Notes: generated by a model from the letters alone, not told the origin. A DNA stretch of 64,000 nucleotides from Rhodanobacter sp. (GCA_004322005.1 SCRF01000126.1:1-64000), one strand, 5' to 3'; positions 9,114-17,320 are shown, counted from the stretch's first letter. Made by a program: numbers and translations.

Positions 9114-10732
9114 CGGATGAAGTGAAGTACATCGGTTCGTATGACGAATGGGCAGACCGTGAAGCCGAGCTGCACCCGGTCATCGGCCCGGTTTCGCTAT
9201 ACGGCGACGACGGTCAGCGACGCTCACAAGCGACTGTGCTAACCGAGATCGGCAAGCGTCATCACCTGTTCCACGATGAAGGCGGCGATGCCTATGCACG
9301 GGTGCAGGTGGGCGACCATGCCGAGGTGTTCCTGATCGCCAGCGCCGATTATCGGGACTGCCTGTCGCGCGCATACTTCGATCTGTCCGGCGCCGGGGCG
9401 AACCGCAACGCGACCGGCGACGCCCTGAGCACGCTCTCGGCGATGGCCCGATTCACCGGCCCGTGTGAGCCGGTGCACCTGCGCATCGGCCCATCGGGCG
9501 ACGGTATCGTGATTGACGACGGCAGCCGGTCATGGGGCTGCATCACGGTCAGCGCAGACGGCTGGCGCTGCGCGTCGCGGCGCATGGTCAACTTCCGCCG
9601 ATCCGGCAAGCCGCTGGCACTGCCAACACCCACCACGGGCGACCTGTCGCGGCTATGGCGGTATGTGAACGTCGAGCTGGCCGACCGAGTGCTGGTGGCA
9701 GCGTGGCTGCTGGCTGCCCTGTGCCCGCATGGCCCGTATCCGATTCTGCTGCTACTGGGCGAACAGGGCACCGGCAAGTCGCAGTCATCCCGCACGCTGA
9801 AACGCTTCACTGATCCGTCCGGCGTGCCGTTGCGCGCACCACCGCGCGACGACAAAGACTTGCTGGTGGCGGCCCTGTCCAGTTGGGTGCTGGCGCTGGA
9901 TAACCTGTCGGGCGCCACGCCGCAAATGAGCGATGCGCTTTGCCGGCTGTCCACGGGCGGCGGATTCTCGGCACGCCGCCTTTACACCGATTCCGACGAG
10001 ACGCTGATCGCGGTGCAGCGGCCCGTGATCTTGAACGGCATCGACGACCTGGCCTCACGTCCTGATCTGGCCGAGCGGTGCATCCACCTGACCTTGCCAC
10101 CGCTGCGCCAGCGCACCACCGAAGCGGACATGGCGGCAACGTTCGCCGAGGATGCCGGCCCGATCATGGCGGCGATTCTGGACGGGCTGGTGCTGGCCCT
10201 GCGCGACGTCAACACGGTCAACATCGGCAGCTTGCCGCGCATGGCCGACTTCACCAAGTGGGCCGCTGCCGGTGTGCCGGCGATGGGCTTTACCCGCGAG
10301 GAGTTCGTCATCGCGTACCGGCGCAATCAGTCCGAGGCGGTGGCACTTGGTCTTGAATCTTCCTCTGTGGCATCCGGTATCAGGAAGATCATCGAACGCA
10401 CCGGCACATGGAAGGGCACTGCCCGCGAGCTGCTGTCCCGCTTGAATCAGGACGCCCACGACGGCGACCACCACCTGCCCGGATGGCCGCACTCGCCTAA
10501 AGGGCTGACCACGATCCTGCGACGGCTGGCACCGTCATTGCGGCATGTCGGTATCGAGTGCACCCGTACCCGCGACGCGGTGAACCAGTACCTCACCCTG
10601 TCGTGCAAACCCGGTGGGGAAGTGCCACAAGTGCCACAACCGCCATCCGAAACCGCAGCCGATGGCAGATTGGTAGATATGGCAGATGCCCGCGAGGTTT
10701 GCACGGGCGACCGGGTGGAGTTCGAGCTGTGA
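9110..10732 (+). CDS. P-loop ATPase / replicative helicase-like protein
   Basis: Walker A GEQGTGKS, Walker B-like WVLALDNLS; resembles phage/satellite ATP-binding proteins. Confidence 0.7.
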   Translation: MTDEVKYIGSYDEWADREAELHPVIGPVSLYGDDGQRRSQATVLTEIGKRHHLFHDEGGDAYARVQVGDHAEVFLIASADYRDCLSRAYFDLSGAGANRNATGDALSTLSAMARFTGPCEPVHLRIGPSGDGIVIDDGSRSWGCITVSADGWRCASRRMVNFRRSGKPLALPTPTTGDLSRLWRYVNVELADRVLVAAWLLAALCPHGPYPILLLLGEQGTGKSQSSRTLKRFTDPSGVPLRAPPRDDKDLLVAALSSWVLALDNLSGATPQMSDALCRLSTGGGFSARRLYTDSDETLIAVQRPVILNGIDDLASRPDLAERCIHLTLPPLRQRTTEADMAATFAEDAGPIMAAILDGLVLALRDVNTVNIGSLPRMADFTKWAAAGVPAMGFTREEFVIAYRRNQSEAVALGLESSSVASGIRKIIERTGTWKGTARELLSRLNQDAHDGDHHLPGWPHSPKGLTTILRRLAPSLRHVGIECTRTRDAVNQYLTLSCKPGGEVPQVPQPPSETAADGRLVDMADAREVCTGDRVEFEL

Positions 10733-11166
10733 GCGCGGTTGAATTGATCCACCAGTGTCGGGCTGCCGGCATACGACTGAAGCCCAAGGGCGACCGCCTG
10801 CACGTCGAGGCACCAATCGGCACCCTCACCCCGGAGCTACGGCAGGCGCTGACCGACCACAAGCTGGCCCTGCTAGCACTGCATACGACCCGCGCCCGTC
10901 TGCGAGTGCTGGCCGCGAGCATGGGCATTCCCCGCGCCGTAGTTGATGACCTACCCTTGGAGGAACTGGAAGCCACGGCAGAGCAGGCCGCGTTGTGCGA
11001 GGGTCACATGGACGGCAACGGCGACTCGCTGGCACACGCGCTACTGGTGTTTTACCTGCGTGCACTGGCGGATCGGGCAGCACTGGCCGGGAGCAGGTCT
11101 GCAACTGCCACCGACCGCATGATGGATGGCGGCGATTGCGGGCATAGGCCGCATTCCGGGCAATAA
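10729..11166 (+). CDS. TubC N-terminal docking domain-like protein
   Basis: MSAVELIHQCRAAGIRLKPKGDRLHVEAPIGTLTPELRQALTDHKLALLAL; GTGA overlap with upstream gene. Confidence 0.65.
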   Translation: MSAVELIHQCRAAGIRLKPKGDRLHVEAPIGTLTPELRQALTDHKLALLALHTTRARLRVLAASMGIPRAVVDDLPLEELEATAEQAALCEGHMDGNGDSLAHALLVFYLRALADRAALAGSRSATATDRMMDGGDCGHRPHSGQ

Positions 11167-11167
11167 A

Positions 11168-11191
11168 AAACCCTGCCTGAGCGGGGTTTGG
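11168..11191. terminator. Putative bidirectional terminator
   Basis: AAACCCTGCCTGAGCGGGGTTT hairpin. Confidence 0.5.
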
Positions 11192-11211
11192 TAATGGATG
11201 AATTGCTACGC

Positions 11212-11559
11212 CTAGCGGCAGTCGTTGACGACCTTCGTGTATTTTCCATAACCACCGAGGCCACTCATGCGGTAATGCACTTGGACGGCACCGGATGGGT
11301 TAACGTCTACAACGCCGTTGTTGCCGGTATAGGCGTTTGGCATGGATACGGTATAACCGCCATCCGGCGTGGTGCTGTGATTTACAGTCGTACCGAAGAA
11401 CTGACCCCATCCGTTGGCGACGCACTGGCCGTAATCAGAGGGCGTCTTGGTCGTGGTTAGCGTTATGTCAGGCTTGCCTTCGCGCAGGCCAGCGACACTT
11501 GCGCACCCAGCCAACGCCAGCGCAGTCAGTGCGATTAATGTCTGTTTTGTGATGTTCAT
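11212..11559 (-). CDS. Small lipoprotein, element cargo
   Basis: Lipobox LALAGC in MNITKQTLIALTALALAGCASVAG. Confidence 0.65.
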   Translation of the reverse strand: MNITKQTLIALTALALAGCASVAGLREGKPDITLTTTKTPSDYGQCVANGWGQFFGTTVNHSTTPDGGYTVSMPNAYTGNNGVVDVNPSGAVQVHYRMSGLGGYGKYTKVVNDCR

Positions 11560-11843
11560 ACCGAAATTTCGCTATCAATGCCGAGGCAGGCGCCATCTTG
11601 CGTAAAAGTCATCGCGACGCGATACCCGCGCGCCGCCCATTGCACAAGACGATTGCCACTTGGCATCGCGGCGACGGCATTGGGAGGCCCAAGCTTCACT
11701 ACGATGGAGTCGTAGCTGTGTTGCGTCACGTCGCCAAGCTCTCGCATTTTTAGTTGCAGGGATCGGCCGCTGCCGCTGGATGATGCCGCTGACAAGATGA
11801 TGCCGATGAAAACGATAAGACCAATAATGACTATTGCTGCCAT
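11556..11843 (-). CDS. Small membrane-anchored protein, BamE/SmpA-like pattern
   Basis: N-terminal TM segment; VVKLGPPNAVAAMPSGNRLVQWAARGYRVAMTFTQDGACLGI; 4-nt overlap with lipoprotein gene. Confidence 0.55.
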   Translation of the reverse strand: MAAIVIIGLIVFIGIILSAASSSGSGRSLQLKMRELGDVTQHSYDSIVVKLGPPNAVAAMPSGNRLVQWAARGYRVAMTFTQDGACLGIDSEISV

Positions 11844-11974
11844 TGTTCCGCCCCTGTTCAAGTGGCCGATCATACCTCGCATCATCGATCGATGCCGCAC
11901 AATCAAGCGGCGCAAGGAGATATGGGGCGCGCTGCATCCGGCAGAAAGTGGGCGGAATTCGCCCACTTTAGGTG

Positions 11975-12192
11975 GTCGGGGTAACACATCCTTTGCCGCC
12001 GAAACTGCCGAAGTGTCCGGCGAATCAAAGCGCCGGATCAACGAACACCTCGCCCGCGCCGAAGCCCTGGGCGACGACCTGGACGAAGTAGTCGGAACCT
12101 CACTGGACAAAGGCGTCGAACTGGACGCACTGGCCCGCGCACGGCGGAGGGCAAAGCCAAGTATGCGGCGAACCTACCTGTCTAGGGGGTAG
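11975..12192 (+). pseudogene. ParB-like nuclease-domain protein remnant
   Basis: SKRRINEHLARAEALGDDLDEVVGTSLDKGVELDALA resembles a segment of phage/plasmid ParB-like proteins; ends in a likely frameshift. Confidence 0.45.
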
Positions 12193-12250
12193 GGGGTGCA
12201 AATCTCTAGGTTGCATCGACTCTAGACCGGCTGTCCCCCTTTACTTTCAC

Positions 12251-12282
12251 AAACCGTGACAATTTCAGGAAAACCGTGACAA
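12251..12282. repeat. Direct repeat AAACCGTGACAA x2, 20-bp phase
   Basis: 12251-12262 and 12271-12282 identical. Confidence 0.7.
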
Positions 12283-12443
12283 CACCCACACCCGCAATCC
12301 GATGGCGTGCCACCCGCTGCCAGCACTGCGGCCAGACGATGAGCTGGGCAAGCGTTCGCAAGACGTGCTCTGATCGCTGTCGGCAAGCTCTGAGCCGTGC
12401 AACGCGCCGAGCGCGCGCTAATCACGTCGATTGCGAGCAATAA
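12276..12443 (+). CDS. 55-aa zinc-finger protein (not in ORF track)
   Basis: VTTPTPAIRWRATRCQHCGQTMSWASVRKTCSDRCRQALSRATRRARANHVDCEQ; CxxC...CxxxC and CS-x-x-CRQA signature. Confidence 0.5.
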   Translation: MTTPTPAIRWRATRCQHCGQTMSWASVRKTCSDRCRQALSRATRRARANHVDCEQ

Positions 12444-12444
12444 A

Positions 12445-12466
12445 AAACCCCGCCGGAGCGGGGGCG
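12445..12466 (+). terminator. Putative terminator
   Basis: AAACCCCGCCGGAGCGGGG hairpin directly after the zinc-finger ORF. Confidence 0.5.
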
Positions 12467-12497
12467 TTGATTCGTATGTAACCGGTTTAGCGCGCAG

Positions 12498-13061
12498 TTA
12501 CAGCGCGTCTAGCTCCGCACGCGTCTTTGCCGTCTTCCACGCCTCTGCTGTCGAGCTACTTCCATTTGGTGTATCGAATGTGATTTCGTCAACGTTTGCT
12601 AGCCACGCGGTCATGAGTGACTCTGCTGCACTCGCGGCATGCTTGTTGCGCTTCTTGAAATCCGAGTAAAGCGCCTTGCCTTTCTGCTCAGCATCGGCGA
12701 CGCATGCAAGCACGTCGGACGCATCAGACTTGCCCTTGGCCGCGATGCTGTCCGACTGAGCTTCAAAGTTCTGTTGCGCGCTCTGCATTTGTTGCAGCAT
12801 GTAATCTCTAGTTTCCCTGCTGCCATGCCCTATCCCGTAGACTTGGGAATCCATCTGTACCTTAAACTTCGCGGTCTTCAAATCCTGCACGCTTTTGAAT
12901 TGAGCGTCTGCCTCAGCGCTAGATGCGGAACTCGCTTGATTTGCGCATGTATCACGCAAGCCAGAAAGACTAGCGGATAGATCGGTCAATCCGCTTTTCG
13001 ATGCGCACATAGCAACAAATGGCGAAGTGAGTAACACCACACCCAACAACATCCGTTTCAT
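12498..13061 (-). CDS. Hypothetical secreted protein, element cargo
   Basis: 187-aa ORF MKRMLLGVVLLTSPFVAMCASKSGL... with signal peptide. Confidence 0.6.
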   Translation of the reverse strand: MKRMLLGVVLLTSPFVAMCASKSGLTDLSASLSGLRDTCANQASSASSAEADAQFKSVQDLKTAKFKVQMDSQVYGIGHGSRETRDYMLQQMQSAQQNFEAQSDSIAAKGKSDASDVLACVADAEQKGKALYSDFKKRNKHAASAAESLMTAWLANVDEITFDTPNGSSSTAEAWKTAKTRAELDAL

Positions 13062-13353
13062 GTCGTACCCCTTTGGTTGAGTTCGCCGAGTGTCGCGCCG
13101 CTTAGGCGCACGATCAAGCTGCGTTGGGGGTGGGTGAAGGCATATCACGCGGATACAGATCGATGTGGCTGTTCCACGGCAGCCTCAACCAGTCATAACG
13201 CGCGCTGATCGTGTCAAGGTTCCTATGCAAACGCATGCCTCCGATGTGCGGCCGCGCACGCGGCTGTTGGTGGAATGTTGGTCCGGATCGCCGCCACGGC
13301 CAGCGGCGAAGCTGCCAATCTACCCCCTACAAAAAGGGGCGCCCGCGAGCAGG

Positions 13354-13659
13354 TCAAGCGGCCAGCGGCTTGGCCGTCAATTGCAGACCCAGTGCGTGCA
13401 TCACCTTTTGCACGGTGGCGAGGCGGGGTTGCGCATCGGCGCGAAGCGCCTTGTACAGCGCTTCGCGAGTCAACCCCGACGCCTTGGCAATGTCACTCAT
13501 GCCGCGTGCGCGGGCCACCGTGCCGAGCGCTTGAGCCAGCGCGCCGGGGTCGTTTTCCTCAAGCACGATGGTCAGATATTCGGCGATGGCATTTTCGTCG
13601 TCGAGATATTCCGTCATGTCGAATTCTGGCAGTGCGGACGCCTTGATTTTCTTGGTCAT
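13354..13659 (-). CDS. Antitoxin, HigA-type addiction-module antidote
   Basis: ALGTVARARGMSDIAKASGLTREALYKALRADAQPRLATVQKVMHALGLQL HTH. Confidence 0.85.
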   Translation of the reverse strand: MTKKIKASALPEFDMTEYLDDENAIAEYLTIVLEENDPGALAQALGTVARARGMSDIAKASGLTREALYKALRADAQPRLATVQKVMHALGLQLTAKPLAA

Positions 13660-13662
13660 GGT

Positions 13663-13959
13663 CTATTCCTCTACAGTGGCCGCCAGCTTGACGGCCTTGG
13701 CAATGTCGGCGGCTTGGGTGGACTTGTCGCCGCCGCCGAGCATCACGATCAACACCGAGCCCCGTTGCACGTAGTACATGCGCCAACCGGGGCCGTAATG
13801 CTCGCGCATCTCGAAGACACCCTGACCCACCGGCTTGACGTCGCCCAGGTGGCCGGCCTGCGCTTTTTCGAGGCGCCGGCCCAGCCGACGCTGCGTCATG
13901 CCATCCCGGATGCCGGCAAGCCAGTCGGTAAAGGCAGGGAGGGTGCGAACCGAGTACAT
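13663..13959 (-). CDS. Toxin, RelE/HigB-type addiction-module killer
   Basis: FTDWLAGIRDGMTQRRLGRRLEKAQAGHLGDVKPVGQGVFEMREHYGPGWRMYYVQRGSVLIVMLGGGDKSTQ. Confidence 0.87.
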   Translation of the reverse strand: MYSVRTLPAFTDWLAGIRDGMTQRRLGRRLEKAQAGHLGDVKPVGQGVFEMREHYGPGWRMYYVQRGSVLIVMLGGGDKSTQAADIAKAVKLAATVEE

Positions 13960-13966
13960 GCCGGGA

Positions 13967-13986
13967 TTGTAATCGTTCGATTACAA
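13967..13986. promoter_or_regulatory. Palindromic operator candidate of the toxin-antitoxin operon
   Basis: TTGTAATCGTTCGATTACAA, perfect 9-bp arms, just upstream of the toxin start. Confidence 0.6.
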
Positions 13987-14066
13987 GCTGTCCATGATCC
14001 ACGCCACCGGGCGCAGATTCACGCCGGCCCGGCAAGTGGCGCGAGTTTCGACCCGCGCTATGCAAA

Positions 14067-14088
14067 TGGGTAGCTGTACGGGTAGCTG
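14067..14088. repeat. Right-end arm-like repeats TGGGTAGCTG/CGGGTAGCTG
   Basis: Two GGGTAGCTG copies with 12-bp period, same core as the left end. Confidence 0.6.
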
Positions 14089-14133
14089 GATCGCAATTTG
14101 CCTTGGGAAGCATTGCTGCACAATGGGTGCGGT

Positions 14134-14152
14134 AGTCGTACCAGGATTACCG
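14134..14152. repeat. attR core AGTCGTACCAGGATTACCG
   Basis: Identical to 6102-6120. Confidence 0.9.
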
Positions 14153-14165
14153 CGCCGTCTGAGTA

Positions 14166-14262
14166 AACCTCCCGTAGGAGCCCGCTCGCGGGCGATGCTT
14201 TCGCTCTGGATTTGCATTCAAAGCCCAAAGCATCGCCCGCGAGCGGGCTCCTACGGGAGGTT
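14166..14262. repeat. GTAG-type REP dimer (REPIN-like)
   Basis: 36-bp perfect inverted arms AACCTCCCGTAGGAGCCCGCTCGCGGGCGATGCTTT. Confidence 0.85.
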
Positions 14263-15294
14263 GCGGTGGCGTGCGAACGCCTCGAAGCGTTCGATCACCT
14301 CATCCACGCCGATCAGATCCATCACGCCGGGTCGTTCGATCTTGCTGCCCCATGCCAGTTCGCTGGCCGGCTTGCCCAGGTATTTGCGTGCCGCCGCGTC
14401 GTATTTGTTCACGCACCAGCGGCGGTCGGAATACGGGCCGGAGCGATCCGGGTTGCTGGCGGCATGCAGGCCCAGCACCCGGGTGCCGACCGCGTTGGCC
14501 ATGTGCATCGGGCCGGAATCCGGCGCCAGCAGCAACTGCGTCCGGGCGAGCATGGCCAGCAACTGCTTGAGCGTGTCCTGGCCGGTGAAGTCCAGCGGCG
14601 CGCGCCGGCACGACGCCAGTATCGCATCGGCCATCGCGCGATCGGGCGCGGACGGCCCGCCGACCAGCGCCACCCGCCAGCCGCGTGCGGCTGCGTGATC
14701 GATCACCGCGGCATAGCGCTCGGCACGCCAGTTGCGCAAGGCATGACTGGACGTCGGACTGACCAGCAGAGTCGGTGTCACACCAGGCAATTGGGCAACT
14801 GCCCAGGCATGGGCCTGGTCGGGAATCGGGATCTCCCAGCGTACCTCGGTCTGTTTCAGGCCCAGCGGTTCGCAGAAACTGCCGATCGCATCGAGCACAT
14901 GCTCGCCAGTGCGTGCGGGGATACGCTCGTTGATCACCAGACCGTGCAGGTCTTTCGAACGCGCGCGGTCGTAGCCGATGCGCCGCTCGGCCCTGATCCC
15001 AAAGCTGAGCAGGTTGGAACGCAGCGCCACCTGCATCTGCAGCAAGGCATCGAAACGTCGTCCGCGCACCGCCGCGTGCACCGCGCGCATGCCGGCCCAG
15101 CCCGCACGCTTGTCGAACGTGATGAACTCCACGCCGGGCAGGTCGCCGACCAGCTTGCGTTCGAGCGCGCCGACGATCCACGTCAGGGAGGCCTCCGGCC
15201 ATGCCCGCTGCAAGGTACGCAGCAGCGGCACCACATGGGTGACGTCGCCGATGGCGGAAGTGCGCAGCAGGCAGATCGAGGCGGGGGCTGTCAT
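14251..15294 (-). CDS. Glycosyltransferase family 9 (LPS heptosyltransferase-like)
   Basis: ICLLRTSAIGDVTHVVPLLRTLQ; APDSGPMHMANAVGTRVLGLHAASNPDRSGPY. Confidence 0.9.
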   Translation of the reverse strand: MTAPASICLLRTSAIGDVTHVVPLLRTLQRAWPEASLTWIVGALERKLVGDLPGVEFITFDKRAGWAGMRAVHAAVRGRRFDALLQMQVALRSNLLSFGIRAERRIGYDRARSKDLHGLVINERIPARTGEHVLDAIGSFCEPLGLKQTEVRWEIPIPDQAHAWAVAQLPGVTPTLLVSPTSSHALRNWRAERYAAVIDHAAARGWRVALVGGPSAPDRAMADAILASCRRAPLDFTGQDTLKQLLAMLARTQLLLAPDSGPMHMANAVGTRVLGLHAASNPDRSGPYSDRRWCVNKYDAAARKYLGKPASELAWGSKIERPGVMDLIGVDEVIERFEAFARHRNLP

Positions 15295-15351
15295 CGGGCT
15301 TGGGCTAGAATCGCTGGAGAAGTGAACGGTAGCGAGGATCCGGCAGCACTG

Positions 15352-16080
15352 ATGATGCAGGAACGAATACACAAAGACGTCGCCGGCACGATTCTGTTCG
15401 ACGCCATGGCTGCGCCGCAAGTCGATCATGACTGGTTTGCGCCGGCGTATTGGCGTGAACGCGGCGCCTTGCGCACGCTGGCTGGCGGGCGCGGTGGCGT
15501 GGCGATTATCGCCAGCCCGGTCGGTGGGTGCGTGTTGCGGCATTATCGCCGCGGCGGCACCGTGGCGGCGCTGATGGACGATCGCTATCTGTGGACCGGT
15601 GCCGACCGCACGCGCCCGTTCGTCGAGTTCCGCCTGCTTGGCGAGATCGCCCGGCACGGCCTGCCGGCGCCGGCGGTGGTCGCTGCACGTTATGTCCGGC
15701 ATGGCCTGTTCTACACTGCCGACCTGATCACCCGTCGCATCGCCGACGCCCACACGCTGGCCGAGTGTCTGGCGGCAGGGCGGCTGGACGAAACACTGGC
15801 GGCAGCGGTCGGCGAACTGGTGGCGCGCTTCCATCGTGCCGGCATCTGGCATGCCGACTTGAATGCGCACAATGTGCTGGTGACGCCGGGCGGGCTTTAC
15901 CTGATCGACTTCGACCGCGGCCGGTTGCGTGCGCCGGCAACCGTGTGGCAGCGGGCCAACCTGCGCCGTCTGCGCCGTTCGCTGCTGAAACTCGGGGCGG
16001 CGGTGCAGGGCGAGGCCGGGTTCGGACAAACCGTGTGGCAGCCGCTGCTGGAACGCTACGGGCGTACATTGGGCGCATGA
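15352..16080 (+). CDS. kdkA: 3-deoxy-D-manno-octulosonic acid kinase
   Basis: WHADLNAHNVLVTPGGLYLIDFDRGRLR kinase motif; LPS context. Confidence 0.85.
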   Translation: MMQERIHKDVAGTILFDAMAAPQVDHDWFAPAYWRERGALRTLAGGRGGVAIIASPVGGCVLRHYRRGGTVAALMDDRYLWTGADRTRPFVEFRLLGEIARHGLPAPAVVAARYVRHGLFYTADLITRRIADAHTLAECLAAGRLDETLAAAVGELVARFHRAGIWHADLNAHNVLVTPGGLYLIDFDRGRLRAPATVWQRANLRRLRRSLLKLGAAVQGEAGFGQTVWQPLLERYGRTLGA

Positions 16081-16835
16081 ACTGGCATCTGCATTTTCTT
16101 GGCGTGGGGGCGTCGCATGCGGTGGAGCTTGGATCTTCCGCCGCGGTGCTCGAGCGTGACGGCGAGCCCGTGCTGCTGATCGACTGCGGCCCCGACACGC
16201 TCGATCGTTACATGGCGGCCTACGATGCATTGCCGCCGGCGTTGTTCATCACGCATACCCACATGGATCACGTGGCCGGGCTGGAGCGGTTGTTTTTCAA
16301 ACTGTGGTTCGACGAACGCCTGCGCGGTCGCACCAAGGTCTTCGTGCACGCCGCGCTGCTGCCATGGCTGCAGATGCGGGTGGCCGATTATCCCGGTGCG
16401 CTGGCCGAGGGCGGCGTCAACTACTGGGAAGCGTTCCGCCTGTTGCCATGCACACGCGGCTTCTGGCTGGACGGACGGTGGTTCGACGTGTTCGCTACGC
16501 GCCACCACGTGCCCGCCACGTCATACGGGCTCGCGCTGGCCGGCAGCTTCGTCTACACCGGCGACACCCGGCCGATCCCCGAGGTGCTGGCGCAACATGC
16601 CGGCGGCAACGAATGGATCGCGCACGATTGCAGCCTGGTCGGCAATCCCTCGCATACCGGCATCGACGACATCGAACGCGAATACGCCGCCGCCGTGCGT
16701 TCACGGCTGGTGCTGTACCACTACGGCAGCGCTGCCGATGGCGCGGCACTGGTCGCGCGCGGGTATCGCATCGCCGCTGCCGACAGCCGGATTGCCCTGG
16801 CCGAACCGTCCGCACCGAGAGCCGACGCAGGTTGA
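16077..16835 (+). CDS. MBL-fold metallo-hydrolase (RNase Z-like)
   Basis: FITHTHMDHVAGLERL; FVYTGDTRPIPE. Confidence 0.85.
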   Translation: MNWHLHFLGVGASHAVELGSSAAVLERDGEPVLLIDCGPDTLDRYMAAYDALPPALFITHTHMDHVAGLERLFFKLWFDERLRGRTKVFVHAALLPWLQMRVADYPGALAEGGVNYWEAFRLLPCTRGFWLDGRWFDVFATRHHVPATSYGLALAGSFVYTGDTRPIPEVLAQHAGGNEWIAHDCSLVGNPSHTGIDDIEREYAAAVRSRLVLYHYGSAADGAALVARGYRIAAADSRIALAEPSAPRADAG

Positions 16836-16853
16836 ATCGGCCATCGACCCGTG

Positions 16854-16932
16854 GTAGGAGCCCGCTTGCGGGCGATGCTTTGCTTTCGGGACTCGGGACT
16901 CGCAAGAGCATCGCCCGCAAGCGGGCTCCTAC
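16854..16932. repeat. GTAG-type REP dimer
   Basis: GTAGGAGCCCGCTTGCGGGCGATGCT ... AGCATCGCCCGCAAGCGGGCTCCTAC. Confidence 0.85.
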
Positions 16933-17025
16933 AAGAGGGCCTTTCCTTGCCTGTATCCGGGCCAGCCGCTATCCTTCCGCTTCTTTGCCGGGTTGGGTTG
17001 CCCGACAAAGGTGGTTTCAAGATGT

Positions 17026-17118
17026 GGAGAGGTGTCCGAGTGGCTGAAGGAGCACGCCTGGAAAGTGTGTATACGGCTTATCCCCGTATCGCGGGTTCGA
17101 ATCCCGCCCTCTCCGCCA
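17026..17118 (+). tRNA. tRNA-Ser (GGA)
   Basis: GGAGAGGTGTCCGAGTGGCTGAAGG...CTGGAAA...CCTCTCCGCCA, long variable arm. Confidence 0.95.
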
Positions 17119-17191
17119 GTTTTTGAGTGATGCGACGGCCCGCCAGGCTGGCGCAGTAACGAAACCAGCAAGCGCATCGCTTGCCGTCTAT

Positions 17192-17302
17192 GGTGGCCCC
17201 GTCGGTCCCCCCGCGACGATAGTTCGCAAACTCCGCCAGGTCCGGAAGGAAGCAACGGTAGCGAATGATTCGGGTGCCGGGGTGTGGCTGGCGGGGCCGC
17301 CG
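17192..17302 (+). ncRNA. ffs: Bacterial small SRP RNA (4.5S)
   Basis: CAGGTCCGGAAGGAAGCA ... GGGTGCCGGGGTGTGGCTGGC with closing GGTGGCCCC/GGGGCCGCC stem. Confidence 0.93.
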
Positions 17303-17320
17303 CCTTTTCGGGCCATCCAT

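Larger units (their letters stand above)
6102..14152. mobile_element. Integrative element (satellite-like), ~8.05 kb
   Basis: Exact 19-bp direct repeat at both ends, integrase next to the left end, replication-like genes, toxin-antitoxin pair near the right end. Confidence 0.9.

Noticed and set aside
6102-14152. Complete prophage
   Set aside because: No capsid, tail, portal, terminase or lysis cassette recognised; too small
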